Shown here piece after piece: positions 1-6,829 of a stretch of 6,890 nucleotides of DNA; the stretch's first letter is position 1; every line of letters starts with the position of its first letter. A program made the position numbers and the translations under genes. Source of the DNA: an uncultured Eubacteriaceae bacterium (lineage in GTDB: Bacteria; Bacillota; Clostridia; Eubacteriales; Anaerofustaceae); NCBI GenBank assembly GCA_947058225.1, contig CAMSGF010000033.1, positions 1-6,890 on the forward strand, given 5' to 3'. The notes beneath the pieces were generated by a model, which had not been told where the DNA came from, did not search any database, and worked only from the letters and a program-made list of their open reading frames with translations.

Positions 1-40
1 AATCATTGTCATTAATATTTAATTTTTTAGATAGTTTAAG

Positions 41-46
41 AGGGAG
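41..46 (+). promoter_or_regulatory. Ribosome binding site of rnc
   Basis: The purine-rich AGGGAG lies 7 nt before the ATG at 54. It decides the start: the reading frame stays open upstream to a TTG at position 6, but that codon has no visible Shine-Dalgarno sequence and the extra 16 residues do not resemble the start of RNase III. Confidence 0.7.
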
Positions 47-53
47 AAGTAAA

Positions 54-731
54 ATGGAATTGATAGAAAAAAGAATTAATTATACTTTTAAAAATAAAAA
101 ACTCTTGCAAATTGCATTGACTCATTCTTCTAAAACTAACGAAGATAAATCAAAAGAGAACAATGAAAGACTTGAATTTTTAGGGGATGCAGTCCTTGAC
201 CTATGCATAGGAGCGTATTTGTACAAAAAACTTCCAAACAAAAAGGAAGGCGATTTAACAAAGTTAAGGGCCATGATAGTCTGTGCGGACAGCCTTTATC
301 TATCCAGCAATAAAATAGAGCTTGGAGAATATATTTTGCTTGGAAAGGGAGAGATAAATTCAAGGGGAAAATATAAAAAAAATATAATCGCTGATGCATT
401 TGAAGCAGTAATCGGAGCAATATATTTAGATTCAGGATATGAAAAGGCAGGAGAAATCGCCATATCTTTACTACAGGATATAATAGATAAAGCACTCGAC
501 GGGAAACTAACTTATGATTATAAGACGATACTCCAAGAATACGTCCACGCAAATAATATAACAAATTTTGAATATAAATTATTGAAAATAACAGGTCCCG
601 AACACGCACAGGAATTTACAAGTGAAGTCCTGTTAGATAACAAGAGTGTTGGAATAGGGACAGGCCATAACAAAAAGGAAAGCGAACAAAACGCTGCACT
701 GAAAGCCTTGGGAAAATTAAATTTAATTTAG
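54..731 (+). CDS. rnc: Ribonuclease III
   Basis: This is a double-strand-specific endoribonuclease that processes rRNA precursors and other structured transcripts in the cytoplasm, acting as a homodimer with Mg2+. From the ATG at 54 it has 225 residues, the usual length for the family. The N-terminal nuclease domain (about 1-150) carries the signature ERLEFLGDAVLD at 38-49. The acidic catalytic set is complete at E38, E41, D45, E65, D114 and E117, the same numbers as in the E. coli enzyme. A C-terminal double-stranded RNA binding domain begins near DYKT (155-158), with GPEHAQEF at 181-188 and the helix-capping GHNKKESEQNAA at 204-215. The gene is first in a rnc-smc-ftsY cluster typical of Firmicutes. 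The stop codon TAG (729-731) overlaps the smc ribosome binding site, which suggests translational coupling. Its promoter and any upstream operon partner lie outside the window. Confidence 0.97.
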   Translation: MELIEKRINYTFKNKKLLQIALTHSSKTNEDKSKENNERLEFLGDAVLDLCIGAYLYKKLPNKKEGDLTKLRAMIVCADSLYLSSNKIELGEYILLGKGEINSRGKYKKNIIADAFEAVIGAIYLDSGYEKAGEIAISLLQDIIDKALDGKLTYDYKTILQEYVHANNITNFEYKLLKITGPEHAQEFTSEVLLDNKSVGIGTGHNKKESEQNAALKALGKLNLI

Positions 732-741
732 GGGATAGAAA

Positions 742-3700
742 ATGTATTTAAAAAAAATAGAAATTTACGGATTCAAATCTTTCGGAAATAAGGTTGAAAT
801 AAATTTTGAAAATGACGTCATAGGAATAGTCGGTCCAAACGGAAGCGGAAAGAGCAATATAGTCGATGCTGTGAGGTGGGTGCTTGGGGAGCAGAGGGTA
901 AAGTCTTTAAGAGGTTCAAAGATGGAAGATGTTATATTTTCCGGAACTGAAGAAAAAAGAGCACTCGGCTACGCATTTGTAAACATAACCCTCGACAATA
1001 CCGACCAAGTTCTTCCGATAGATTATAGCGAAGTAAATATTTCAAGGAGGCTTTACCGTTCAGGCGAGAGTGAATATTATATCAATAAAAACTCCGTCAG
1101 ATTAAAAGATGTGCAGGAGCTTTTTATGGATACGGGAATTTCAAGAAGCGGATATTCCATAATAGGACAAGGCCAGATTGAAAGCATCGTGAATAACTCC
1201 GCAGTGGAAAGAAAGCTGATGATTGAAGAAGCCGTTGGAATCGTAAAATACAAGACGAGGAAAAACGAGGCGATAAAAAAACTCGATAAGACCGATAATA
1301 ACCTCGTTAGAATTTTAGATATAGCATTAGAACTTGAAAAAAGACTTCCTTCCCTTAAAAGAAATTCAAAAAAAGCACATAAATATCTGAATTTAAGGGA
1401 TGAGTTAAAATCAATAGAACTTAATCTTTTTCTTCACGAAATGGACAGGCATAATGAGGATATAAAAAAGTATCTTAAGGACAAAGAGATACTTCAAAAA
1501 GACCTTGACAAGATGAACATTTCAATAGGAGAACTCGATAAAAAGTATCAGCAGTTAAAAGAAGAAACTGCTTCTTTTGATGACCTCATAAATAATGCAA
1601 ATTCTAAAATACATGACCTTATAAATAATTATGAGAACAGCAAAATCGAAATACAGGTAAACGAAAGTAAAATTGAAAACCACAACGAGAATATAAGCTC
1701 AATAAAGGAAACGATAGACGAACAAGAAAGCAAAATAAATACAAAACTAAAGCTACTTGAAGAAATAAAGGACAGTTTGGATATTGAAACGAAAAAAGAA
1801 GAAGATTTGAACAAAGATTATGAAGAATATAAGCTTTATTCAAAAGAGATAAAAGAAAAAAGTGAAAACACATCAAAAACGATAGATGAAATAAATAAAC
1901 AAATAGAAGAAAAAGAAAATGAGCTTTCTGAAAAGAGAAAGAAGCTTAATTTTAATATAAACAAAGAAAAAAACAACGATTTTATAGTAGAAAAATTAAA
2001 CGAAGAAATAGAAGAATTAAATGTAAAACTTGAGGAATCAAAGAATATACAAAATAATATAAATATAATCGAAAACTCAAAGGAAGATGAGTTAAAAAGG
2101 GCAACAGAAAAAAAAGAAGAGTGCATAAAAGAGTATGAAGATTATAAAAGAGAAGTTTTAAATAAGTATAATGATATAAAACTGTTGGAAAATGAAAGAG
2201 ATTTACTGGTAGGGTATGAAGAAAACAGAGAGGGGTATAAATTTGCAATAAGAAAGCTTTTTGAACACTCAAAAAAAGATACTCTGTTTAAGGATGAAAT
2301 ATACGGAACGTTGGGCGATATAATAAGTGCAAAGGATAAATATCTTGAGGCGATAAACCGCTCCCTTGCATCAAATATAGAACACGTCGTTGTGAAAAAT
2401 GAAAAGACAGCGACAAAGGCGATAGACCTTTTAAAGAAAAACAAATGGGGAAGGATAACATTCCTGCCTCATAATATCATAAAAGGAAACAGCTTTAACA
2501 ATATAGATTCTGATATTACAAATAGCAAAGGTTATATAGGCATAGCAGCCGATTTAGTGGAATATGAGCCAAAATTTAAAGATATAGTGTATAGCTTTTT
2601 AGGCAGGGTTTTAGTATTTTCAAATATAGGTGATGCAAACAAATTCGCAAAAAAAAGCGGGTATAAGTATAAAATAACGACACTTGACGGGGAAGTTTTA
2701 TTCCCGGGTGGGGCTTTGGTCGGTGGAAAAGGCTCCGGCAAAAAGGAAGATTTATTTTCAAGAAAAAATAAAATAAATAATTTAAAAAGTGCTATAAAAA
2801 AAGCGAAGTCATCATATGAAAAACTTTTGGAAAAAAGAGAAGAGTTTAAACAAAAAATAGACGTCTTAACAAAAGAAGAAGAACTCCTTATAAAAGAAGT
2901 CAATAAAATAACACTTGAAAATGAAAAACTTCTTAATCAGATAACACTTGAAAAAAACAAACAAAGTGATTTTATAAAATCTATAAAAACAGATGAAAAA
3001 AAGATAAAAGAACTTTCAAAAAACAAAGATTTAGTTATAACGGAAAATGAAAATTTAAACAAAGAAATTGAGAAATGCACAAGCGAAGTAAACAAATTAA
3101 AAGAAAGTTTATCAGACGTCACACTTGGCAAACATAAGGACGAATATTTAGAAGTTACGACAATATTAAACAAAAAAGAAATCGAATGTTATAAACAATC
3201 TCAAACAGTAAAATCATTAAATGATGATGCAAAACAAATTGATAATGATATAAATTTATTAAGGGAAAACAAAGAAAATTTATTAAGACAAATTGAAGAA
3301 AATAAAAAACAAATCGAAGAACTGGAAAGAAAGAAAGAAGAGGCCTCAGATTTAGACAACAATTATGACATTTTAAAAGAAAACTTAAACGAAGAATATT
3401 TGGAATTGGTCGAAAAAAAGAAAGAAAAAAGTGAAGAATATGACAAAACGAACAAAGAATTATTATCTTTAAATGAAGAAAAGTATAAGCTAATTGAAAA
3501 TATAAGGTTGATTGAGGCAAAAAAGGAAAAGACAGATATTACGATTGATTATCTGTCGAGGGGAATTTTGGAAGATTATAATTTAACCTACACTGAGGCT
3601 TATGAATACAGAAAGGACATAGAAAATTTAGCAGTAGCAAGGCAAAATGTAAAAGAATTAAAGGAAAAAATCAAAAAGCTTGGAAATATCAACATTGATT

Positions 3701-4302
3701 CAATAGAAGAGTACAAAGAAGTAAGCGAGAGGTATGAATTTTTAACAAAGCAAAAGGACGATTTAACAAATTCAAAAGACGAATTATTAAAGATAATAAC
3801 GGATATGAATTCAAAGATAGAAGAAAAATTCTTATTGGAATTCAATAAAATACAAATTGAGTTTAATAACTGTTTCAACAAACTGTTTAACGGAGGAAAG
3901 GCAAAATTAATACTGACAGATTCAGACAACATTATGGAAAGCGGAATTGACATTGTCGCATCACCTCCAAAGACAAAGCTTAAAAATATATCTTCCCTGT
4001 CGGGTGGGGAAAAATCTATGACCGCAATAGCGCTCATATTTGCGATTTTAAAGATAAAGCCATCTCCGTTTTGCATATTGGATGAGATTGATGCAGCACT
4101 TGACGATGCAAATTTAAAGAGATTTTGCGAGTTTTTAAATTCCATAAAAATGAACAACCAGTTCATTATAATAACCCACAGAAAGATAACAATGGCGATA
4201 GCCGATATATTGTACGGGGTGAGCATGGATAATTCGGGGATAACCAAATTAGTCAGCGTAAAATTAAATCAGGTCGATGAGAGAGGTGTTATAAATGAGT
4301 AA
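742..4302 (+). CDS. smc: Chromosome partition/condensation protein SMC
   Basis: This is the ATPase of the bacterial condensin complex. It dimerises through its hinge and works with ScpA and ScpB (not in this window) to extrude and organise chromosomal DNA. The 1186 residues match the family length. The N-terminal head has the Walker A motif GPNGSGKSN at 31-39 with K37, the conserved R57 in the KSLRG segment, and a Q-loop GQGQIES near 142-148. Lysine- and glutamate-rich coiled coils span about 170-500 and 670-1020. They flank a hinge at about 520-667, which starts at IYGTLGDII and ends at a glycine-rich GGALVGGKGSG. The C-terminal head has the ABC signature LSGGE at 1086-1090 and Walker B ending ILDEID, with D1114 and catalytic E1115. 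ATG 742 lies 7 nt after AGGGG (730-734), just past the rnc stop. The head, hinge and arms are all present with no interruption. A Rad50/SbcC-type protein is unlikely because there is no zinc hook. Confidence 0.98.
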   Translation: MYLKKIEIYGFKSFGNKVEINFENDVIGIVGPNGSGKSNIVDAVRWVLGEQRVKSLRGSKMEDVIFSGTEEKRALGYAFVNITLDNTDQVLPIDYSEVNISRRLYRSGESEYYINKNSVRLKDVQELFMDTGISRSGYSIIGQGQIESIVNNSAVERKLMIEEAVGIVKYKTRKNEAIKKLDKTDNNLVRILDIALELEKRLPSLKRNSKKAHKYLNLRDELKSIELNLFLHEMDRHNEDIKKYLKDKEILQKDLDKMNISIGELDKKYQQLKEETASFDDLINNANSKIHDLINNYENSKIEIQVNESKIENHNENISSIKETIDEQESKINTKLKLLEEIKDSLDIETKKEEDLNKDYEEYKLYSKEIKEKSENTSKTIDEINKQIEEKENELSEKRKKLNFNINKEKNNDFIVEKLNEEIEELNVKLEESKNIQNNINIIENSKEDELKRATEKKEECIKEYEDYKREVLNKYNDIKLLENERDLLVGYEENREGYKFAIRKLFEHSKKDTLFKDEIYGTLGDIISAKDKYLEAINRSLASNIEHVVVKNEKTATKAIDLLKKNKWGRITFLPHNIIKGNSFNNIDSDITNSKGYIGIAADLVEYEPKFKDIVYSFLGRVLVFSNIGDANKFAKKSGYKYKITTLDGEVLFPGGALVGGKGSGKKEDLFSRKNKINNLKSAIKKAKSSYEKLLEKREEFKQKIDVLTKEEELLIKEVNKITLENEKLLNQITLEKNKQSDFIKSIKTDEKKIKELSKNKDLVITENENLNKEIEKCTSEVNKLKESLSDVTLGKHKDEYLEVTTILNKKEIECYKQSQTVKSLNDDAKQIDNDINLLRENKENLLRQIEENKKQIEELERKKEEASDLDNNYDILKENLNEEYLELVEKKKEKSEEYDKTNKELLSLNEEKYKLIENIRLIEAKKEKTDITIDYLSRGILEDYNLTYTEAYEYRKDIENLAVARQNVKELKEKIKKLGNINIDSIEEYKEVSERYEFLTKQKDDLTNSKDELLKIITDMNSKIEEKFLLEFNKIQIEFNNCFNKLFNGGKAKLILTDSDNIMESGIDIVASPPKTKLKNISSLSGGEKSMTAIALIFAILKIKPSPFCILDEIDAALDDANLKRFCEFLNSIKMNNQFIIITHRKITMAIADILYGVSMDNSGITKLVSVKLNQVDERGVINE

Positions 4303-5185
4303 TTATGAAGATGGCTTAAATAAGACAAAACAAAGTTTTATGTCAAAGATAAAGAATGTATTGTCCGGGAAATATATCGACGATGATACGTATGAAGAAC
4401 TTATAGAAGCGTTGATTTTAAGCGATATACCTTTTAGCATAAGTGAGGAAATAATCGAAAGTGCAAAGGAAAATGCTTCAAAAAAGGATATAAGAGATAC
4501 TGACAGGTTGTATCAGCTTATAAAAGATGAAATTAAGGAAAGGCTTTCATCTAATTTATGGGATAAAGAGATAAAAACTCCCGCAATAATTTTATTTGTC
4601 GGAGTAAACGGAGCGGGAAAGACAACGACAATAGCAAAAATAGCAAATAAGCTTATAAAAGAAGAAAAAAATGTTCTTTTGGCGGCTGCGGACACATTCA
4701 GGGCAGCGGCCTGTGAACAGCTTAGTGTATGGGCAGATAAATTAAATGTTCCAATCATAAAAAGCACACAGGGACAAGACCCTGCAAGTGTGGTATACGA
4801 TGCACTAAGTTCAGGAAAAGCAAAGGGTTATGATGTGATTTTAGCAGACAGTGCAGGAAGACTTCAAAGCAAGAAAAATTTAATGGACGAATTAAATAAA
4901 ATTTACAGAGTGGCTAAAAAGGAATGCGGTGATTATAATTTATATACCGTTCTTGTACTGGATGCAGGTGCTGGGCAAAACAGTGCCATTCAGGCAGAGA
5001 GTTTTTCAAAAAGCGTGGAAGTTAATGGGATAATAATGACTAAGCTTGACAGCAGTGCAAAAGGCGGGGTTATAGTATCCCTTGCGGGAGAAGATAATCC
5101 TCCGATATGGTATTTGGGTCTTGGAGAAACGCTTGATGATATTGATGAGTTTGAGCCTGAAAAGTTTGTCGATGCGATATTGTAG
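4295..5185 (+). CDS. ftsY: Signal recognition particle receptor FtsY
   Basis: This is the membrane-associated GTPase that receives ribosome-SRP complexes from Ffh and hands membrane proteins to the SecYEG translocon. It has 296 residues and consists essentially of the N and G domains. The long acidic A domain of E. coli FtsY is absent, as is common in Gram-positive bacteria. The N-terminal NKTKQSFMSKIKNVL is probably an amphipathic membrane-targeting helix. The GTPase motifs are in order: P-loop GVNGAGKTT (103-111, K109), DTFRAAA (133-139), DSAGR (185-189), TKLDSSAKGG (249-258) and GLGE (275-278). TKLDxxAKGG favours FtsY over Ffh, and there is no methionine-rich M domain. DSAGR has serine where threonine is usual, a mild substitution. 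The start overlaps the last 8 nt of smc and is preceded by AGGTG at 4284-4288, so translation is probably coupled. The downstream ylxM-ffh pair found in some relatives is not present here. Confidence 0.97.
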   Translation: MSNYEDGLNKTKQSFMSKIKNVLSGKYIDDDTYEELIEALILSDIPFSISEEIIESAKENASKKDIRDTDRLYQLIKDEIKERLSSNLWDKEIKTPAIILFVGVNGAGKTTTIAKIANKLIKEEKNVLLAAADTFRAAACEQLSVWADKLNVPIIKSTQGQDPASVVYDALSSGKAKGYDVILADSAGRLQSKKNLMDELNKIYRVAKKECGDYNLYTVLVLDAGAGQNSAIQAESFSKSVEVNGIIMTKLDSSAKGGVIVSLAGEDNPPIWYLGLGETLDDIDEFEPEKFVDAIL

Positions 5186-5208
5186 GTTTGAGATGGGAGG
5201 GGCGGCGG

Positions 5209-5262
5209 CTTTTAAAAGGAGGCATTTGAAAAATAAATTTTTCAAATGCCTCCTTTTAAAAG
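5209..5262 (+). terminator. 25-bp perfect hairpin, possible terminator of the rnc-smc-ftsY operon
   Basis: The left arm 5209-5233 pairs without mismatch to 5238-5262 around the loop TAAA. Its core reads AAAAGGAGGCATTTG on the left and CAAATGCCTCCTTTT on the right, so an A-tract precedes and a T-tract follows the G+C part, as in bidirectional intrinsic terminators. It lies 23 nt past the ftsY stop. The T-tract is only four bases and is itself paired with AAAA, so termination efficiency is uncertain. The arm also contains a full Shine-Dalgarno-like AAAGGAGG (5215-5222), locked in the stem. Confidence 0.45.
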
Positions 5263-5264
5263 TT

Positions 5265-5285
5265 CAGGCGATTTTTAATCGCCTG
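5265..5285. repeat. Second internal hairpin of the cloverleaf element
   Basis: CAGGCGATT (5265-5273) pairs with AATCGCCTG (5277-5285) across a 3-nt TTT loop: 9 bp, no mismatch. No T-tract follows, so it is not an intrinsic terminator by itself. Confidence 0.85.
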
Positions 5286-5288
5286 TCA

Positions 5289-5309
5289 GTGAAGTGCGTT
5301 GCACTTCAC
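5289..5309. repeat. Third internal hairpin of the cloverleaf element
   Basis: GTGAAGTGC (5289-5297) pairs with GCACTTCAC (5301-5309) across a GTT loop: 9 bp, no mismatch. Its last base abuts the right arm of the outer stem at 5310, which would allow coaxial stacking. No T-tract follows. Confidence 0.85.
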
Positions 5310-5315
5310 CCGCCG

Positions 5316-5387
5316 CCCCTCCACCCAACCCACTACACACACTTTCCACAAAATGCAACAAAACCCACACAAAAAATTCAAAAAAAC
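5316..5387 (+). promoter_or_regulatory. C-rich, G-poor tract, possible Rho-utilisation region
   Basis: By hand count, the 72 nt hold 29 C and one G (at 5355), the rest being mostly A. Such C-over-G single-stranded stretches are typical of rut sites bound by the termination factor Rho. It follows the cloverleaf and precedes glyA, so it could stop read-through from the ftsY operon. The composition is seen directly; the Rho role is inference, and the first seven bases also belong to the outer stem. Confidence 0.3.
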
Positions 5388-5416
5388 TTTTAATATCATA
5401 AAAAATATGATTTAAT
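5388..5416 (+). promoter_or_regulatory. Weak candidate promoter for glyA
   Basis: TTTAAT at 5411-5416 is a 5/6 match to the -10 hexamer, with a poor -35 candidate TTTTAA at 5388-5393, 17 nt upstream. An overlapping alternative -10 is TATGAT at 5406-5411, with no good -35. A short AT-only-type hairpin (5395-5400 with 5406-5411) also overlaps this region. In such AT-rich DNA these matches carry little weight; a promoter is expected here mainly because glyA looks like a separate transcription unit. Confidence 0.25.
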
Positions 5417-5437
5417 AATAAGTAGTTATTTTATTTT

Positions 5438-5442
5438 GGAGG
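5438..5442 (+). promoter_or_regulatory. Ribosome binding site of glyA
   Basis: GGAGG lies 5 nt before the ATG at 5448, separated by AAAAA. It decides the start: an in-frame TTG at 5436 sits inside this ribosome binding site and so cannot be the real initiation codon. Confidence 0.88.
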
Positions 5443-5447
5443 AAAAA

Positions 5448-6698
5448 ATGGTAAAAGAAAACATAAACCAATTGTTAAAATATGATAAAGAGTTGGGACA
5501 AACGATACAAGAAGAATTTGAAAGACAGCAAAGAAATATAGAACTTATCGCTTCTGAAAACATAGTTTCAAAAGAAGTAATGATGGCTATGGGAACAGTT
5601 CTTACCAATAAATACGCAGAAGGTTATCCGGGGAAAAGATATTACGGAGGCTGCGAAGTAGTAGATAAGACGGAAAAAATCGCAATAGAAAGGGTTTGTA
5701 AACTTTTTGGTGCAAAATATGCAAATGTTCAGCCTCATTCAGGTGCACAGGCAAATATGGCAGTCTATCAGGCATTATGCTCCGCAGGAGATACGGTGCT
5801 TGGAATGAGCCTTGATAACGGGGGACATTTAACGCACGGAAGCCCCGTAAACCAATCAGGACTTTTATATAACATAATCTCTTACGGAGTCGATGATAAA
5901 ACTCACACGATAGATTTTGACCAGGTAAGAGATTTAGCTAAAAAGCATAAACCAAAGATGATTATAGCAGGAGCGAGTGCATATCCAAGAGAAATAAGAT
6001 TTGATATATTCAGGGAAATAGCTGACGAAGTCGGTGCCTATCTTTTTGTAGATATGGCTCATATCGCAGGACTTGTAGCAGGAGGGGAACATATGAACCC
6101 TATGGAATATGCCCACATCGTTACAACCACCACTCATAAGTCTTTAAGAGGGCCAAGAGGCGGAGTTATACTGACAAACGATGAAGAACTTTCCAAAAAG
6201 ATGAACAAGGCGATTTTCCCGGGAACACAAGGCGGCCCGCTAATGCACGTTATCGCATCAAAAGCAGTATGCTTTGGTGAAGCGTTAAAGCCTGAATTTA
6301 AGGAATATGCAAAACAAATCGTAAAAAATGCAAAGGCACTTGCAGAAGAATTGATGGATAAGGGAATTGATTTAGTTTCAGGAGGAACGGACAACCACTT
6401 AATGCTCGCTGATTTAAGAAAAGTCGGCGTAACAGGAAAAGAGCTTCAAAATAGGCTTGATGAAGTATATATCACAGTGAATAAAAATTCCATTCCAAAC
6501 GACCCACAAAAACCTTTCGTGACAAGCGGGGTGAGAATAGGAACACCTGCCGTTACATCAAGAGGATTTAAAGAAGAAGATATGCCTCAAATAGCTGAAT
6601 TTATCTACCTTGCCGCAACAGACTTTGAAAACAAGGCAGAATATATAAAAGAAGGAGTATGCGCTCTTACTGATAAATATCCTATATATCAAGATTAA
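5448..6698 (+). CDS. glyA: Serine hydroxymethyltransferase
   Basis: This PLP-dependent cytoplasmic enzyme interconverts serine plus tetrahydrofolate with glycine plus 5,10-methylenetetrahydrofolate, feeding one-carbon units to purine, thymidylate and methionine synthesis. The 416 residues from ATG 5448 are normal for bacteria. Visible family motifs are IASEN (34-38), [13 protein letters not shown] (56-68) with E58 and Y66, HLTHGS (127-132) with H127 stacking on the cofactor, VDMAHIAG with D202 and H205, and [14 protein letters not shown] with the Schiff-base lysine at K231. FPGTQGGP and GVRIGTPA follow, with the carboxylate-binding R363. All expected catalytic residues are present and the frame is unbroken. 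It is separated from ftsY by 262 nt, including the cloverleaf element, so it is probably expressed independently. No glycine, SAM or T-box leader is recognisable upstream, and no classical intrinsic terminator directly follows. Confidence 0.98.
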   Translation: MVKENINQLLKYDKELGQTIQEEFERQQRNIELIASENIVSKEVMMAMGTVLTNKYAEGYPGKRYYGGCEVVDKTEKIAIERVCKLFGAKYANVQPHSGAQANMAVYQALCSAGDTVLGMSLDNGGHLTHGSPVNQSGLLYNIISYGVDDKTHTIDFDQVRDLAKKHKPKMIIAGASAYPREIRFDIFREIADEVGAYLFVDMAHIAGLVAGGEHMNPMEYAHIVTTTTHKSLRGPRGGVILTNDEELSKKMNKAIFPGTQGGPLMHVIASKAVCFGEALKPEFKEYAKQIVKNAKALAEELMDKGIDLVSGGTDNHLMLADLRKVGVTGKELQNRLDEVYITVNKNSIPNDPQKPFVTSGVRIGTPAVTSRGFKEEDMPQIAEFIYLAATDFENKAEYIKEGVCALTDKYPIYQD

Positions 6699-6756
6699 GA
6701 AATTTTACGTTTTATCAAGATGTGAAACATACTTTACTCACTACAAAAAAACTACT

Positions 6757-6788
6757 TTTTATCGATTAAATGGAATAAATTGATAAAA
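6757..6788. repeat. AT-rich 11-bp hairpin downstream of glyA
   Basis: TTTTATCGATT (6757-6767) pairs with AATTGATAAAA (6778-6788) with a single G-T wobble and a 10-nt loop. On the + strand no T-tract follows. On the - strand a T7 run lies about 5 nt beyond the stem (complement of 6745-6751), so it could weakly terminate a gene coming from the right. Chance pairing is possible in such AT-rich DNA. Confidence 0.3.
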
Positions 6789-6801
6789 TTATAAAAAACT
6801 T

Positions 6802-6829
6802 TTGGACTAAAATAAATTCACACTATAAG
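6802..6829 (+). promoter_or_regulatory. Candidate promoter reading out of the window
   Basis: TATAAG at 6824-6829 is a 5/6 match to the -10 hexamer, preceded at 16 nt by TTGGAC (6802-6807), which matches the -35 at its first three bases. It would drive a gene beyond the right edge. Evidence is weak given the base composition. Confidence 0.22.

Larger units (their letters stand above)
5196..5322. repeat. Nested inverted-repeat element folding as a cloverleaf with a four-way junction
   Basis: The arms 5196-5208 and 5310-5322 are perfect 13-bp inverted complements with 12 G+C pairs, striking in an AT-rich genome. They enclose three perfect hairpins: 5209-5262 (25 bp, loop TAAA), 5265-5285 (9 bp, loop TTT) and 5289-5309 (9 bp, loop GTT). 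Only TT and TCA separate the hairpins, and the first and third abut the outer stem directly. In total 56 base pairs use 112 of 127 nt with no mismatch. The element begins 10 nt after the ftsY stop and ends 125 nt before glyA. I do not recognise a named family. Plausible identities are a non-autonomous interspersed repeat (MITE- or REP-like), a structured RNA, or a compound terminator. No flanking target duplication is visible. The pairing is read directly from the sequence; the function is unknown. Confidence 0.93.

Noticed and set aside
1..22. Tail of an upstream gene such as acpP
   Set aside because: Two frames close within the first 22 nt (TAA at 13-15 and at 20-22), but the few visible residues are too short to identify any protein.
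6..53. N-terminal extension of rnc from a TTG at position 6
   Set aside because: No ribosome binding site precedes it, the 16 added residues are not family-like, and ATG 54 has AGGGAG at good spacing and gives exact E. coli numbering of the catalytic residues.
3600..4247. Long reverse-strand open frame of 215 codons inside smc
   Set aside because: It lies opposite the conserved SMC C-terminal head and hinge-distal arm. The purine-rich coding strand leaves few stops on the other strand, and its translation has no recognisable family.
742..4302. Repetitive lysine/glutamate stretches in smc as a possible repeat array or low-complexity insertion
   Set aside because: They are the expected antiparallel coiled-coil arms on both sides of the hinge, with no exact DNA repeat units.
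5196..5322. tRNA, T-box, or glycine/SAM riboswitch controlling glyA
   Set aside because: Although cloverleaf-shaped, it lacks tRNA arm lengths and the conserved T-loop, shows no T-box or riboswitch core that I can recognise, and its stems are perfect palindromes, unlike those families.
5082..5393. Open frame of 103 codons overlapping the end of ftsY and the cloverleaf
   Set aside because: Its first third is ftsY in another frame and the rest is a translation of palindromes and a C/A-rich tract, with proline- and lysine-rich low complexity and no family-like motif.
5395..5411. Short hairpin ATCATA/TATGAT upstream of glyA as an operator
   Set aside because: Six base pairs with only one G-C pair are easily found by chance here, and nothing links them to a regulator.
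5436..5447. glyA start at TTG 5436
   Set aside because: The TTG lies within the GGAGG ribosome binding site of the ATG at 5448.
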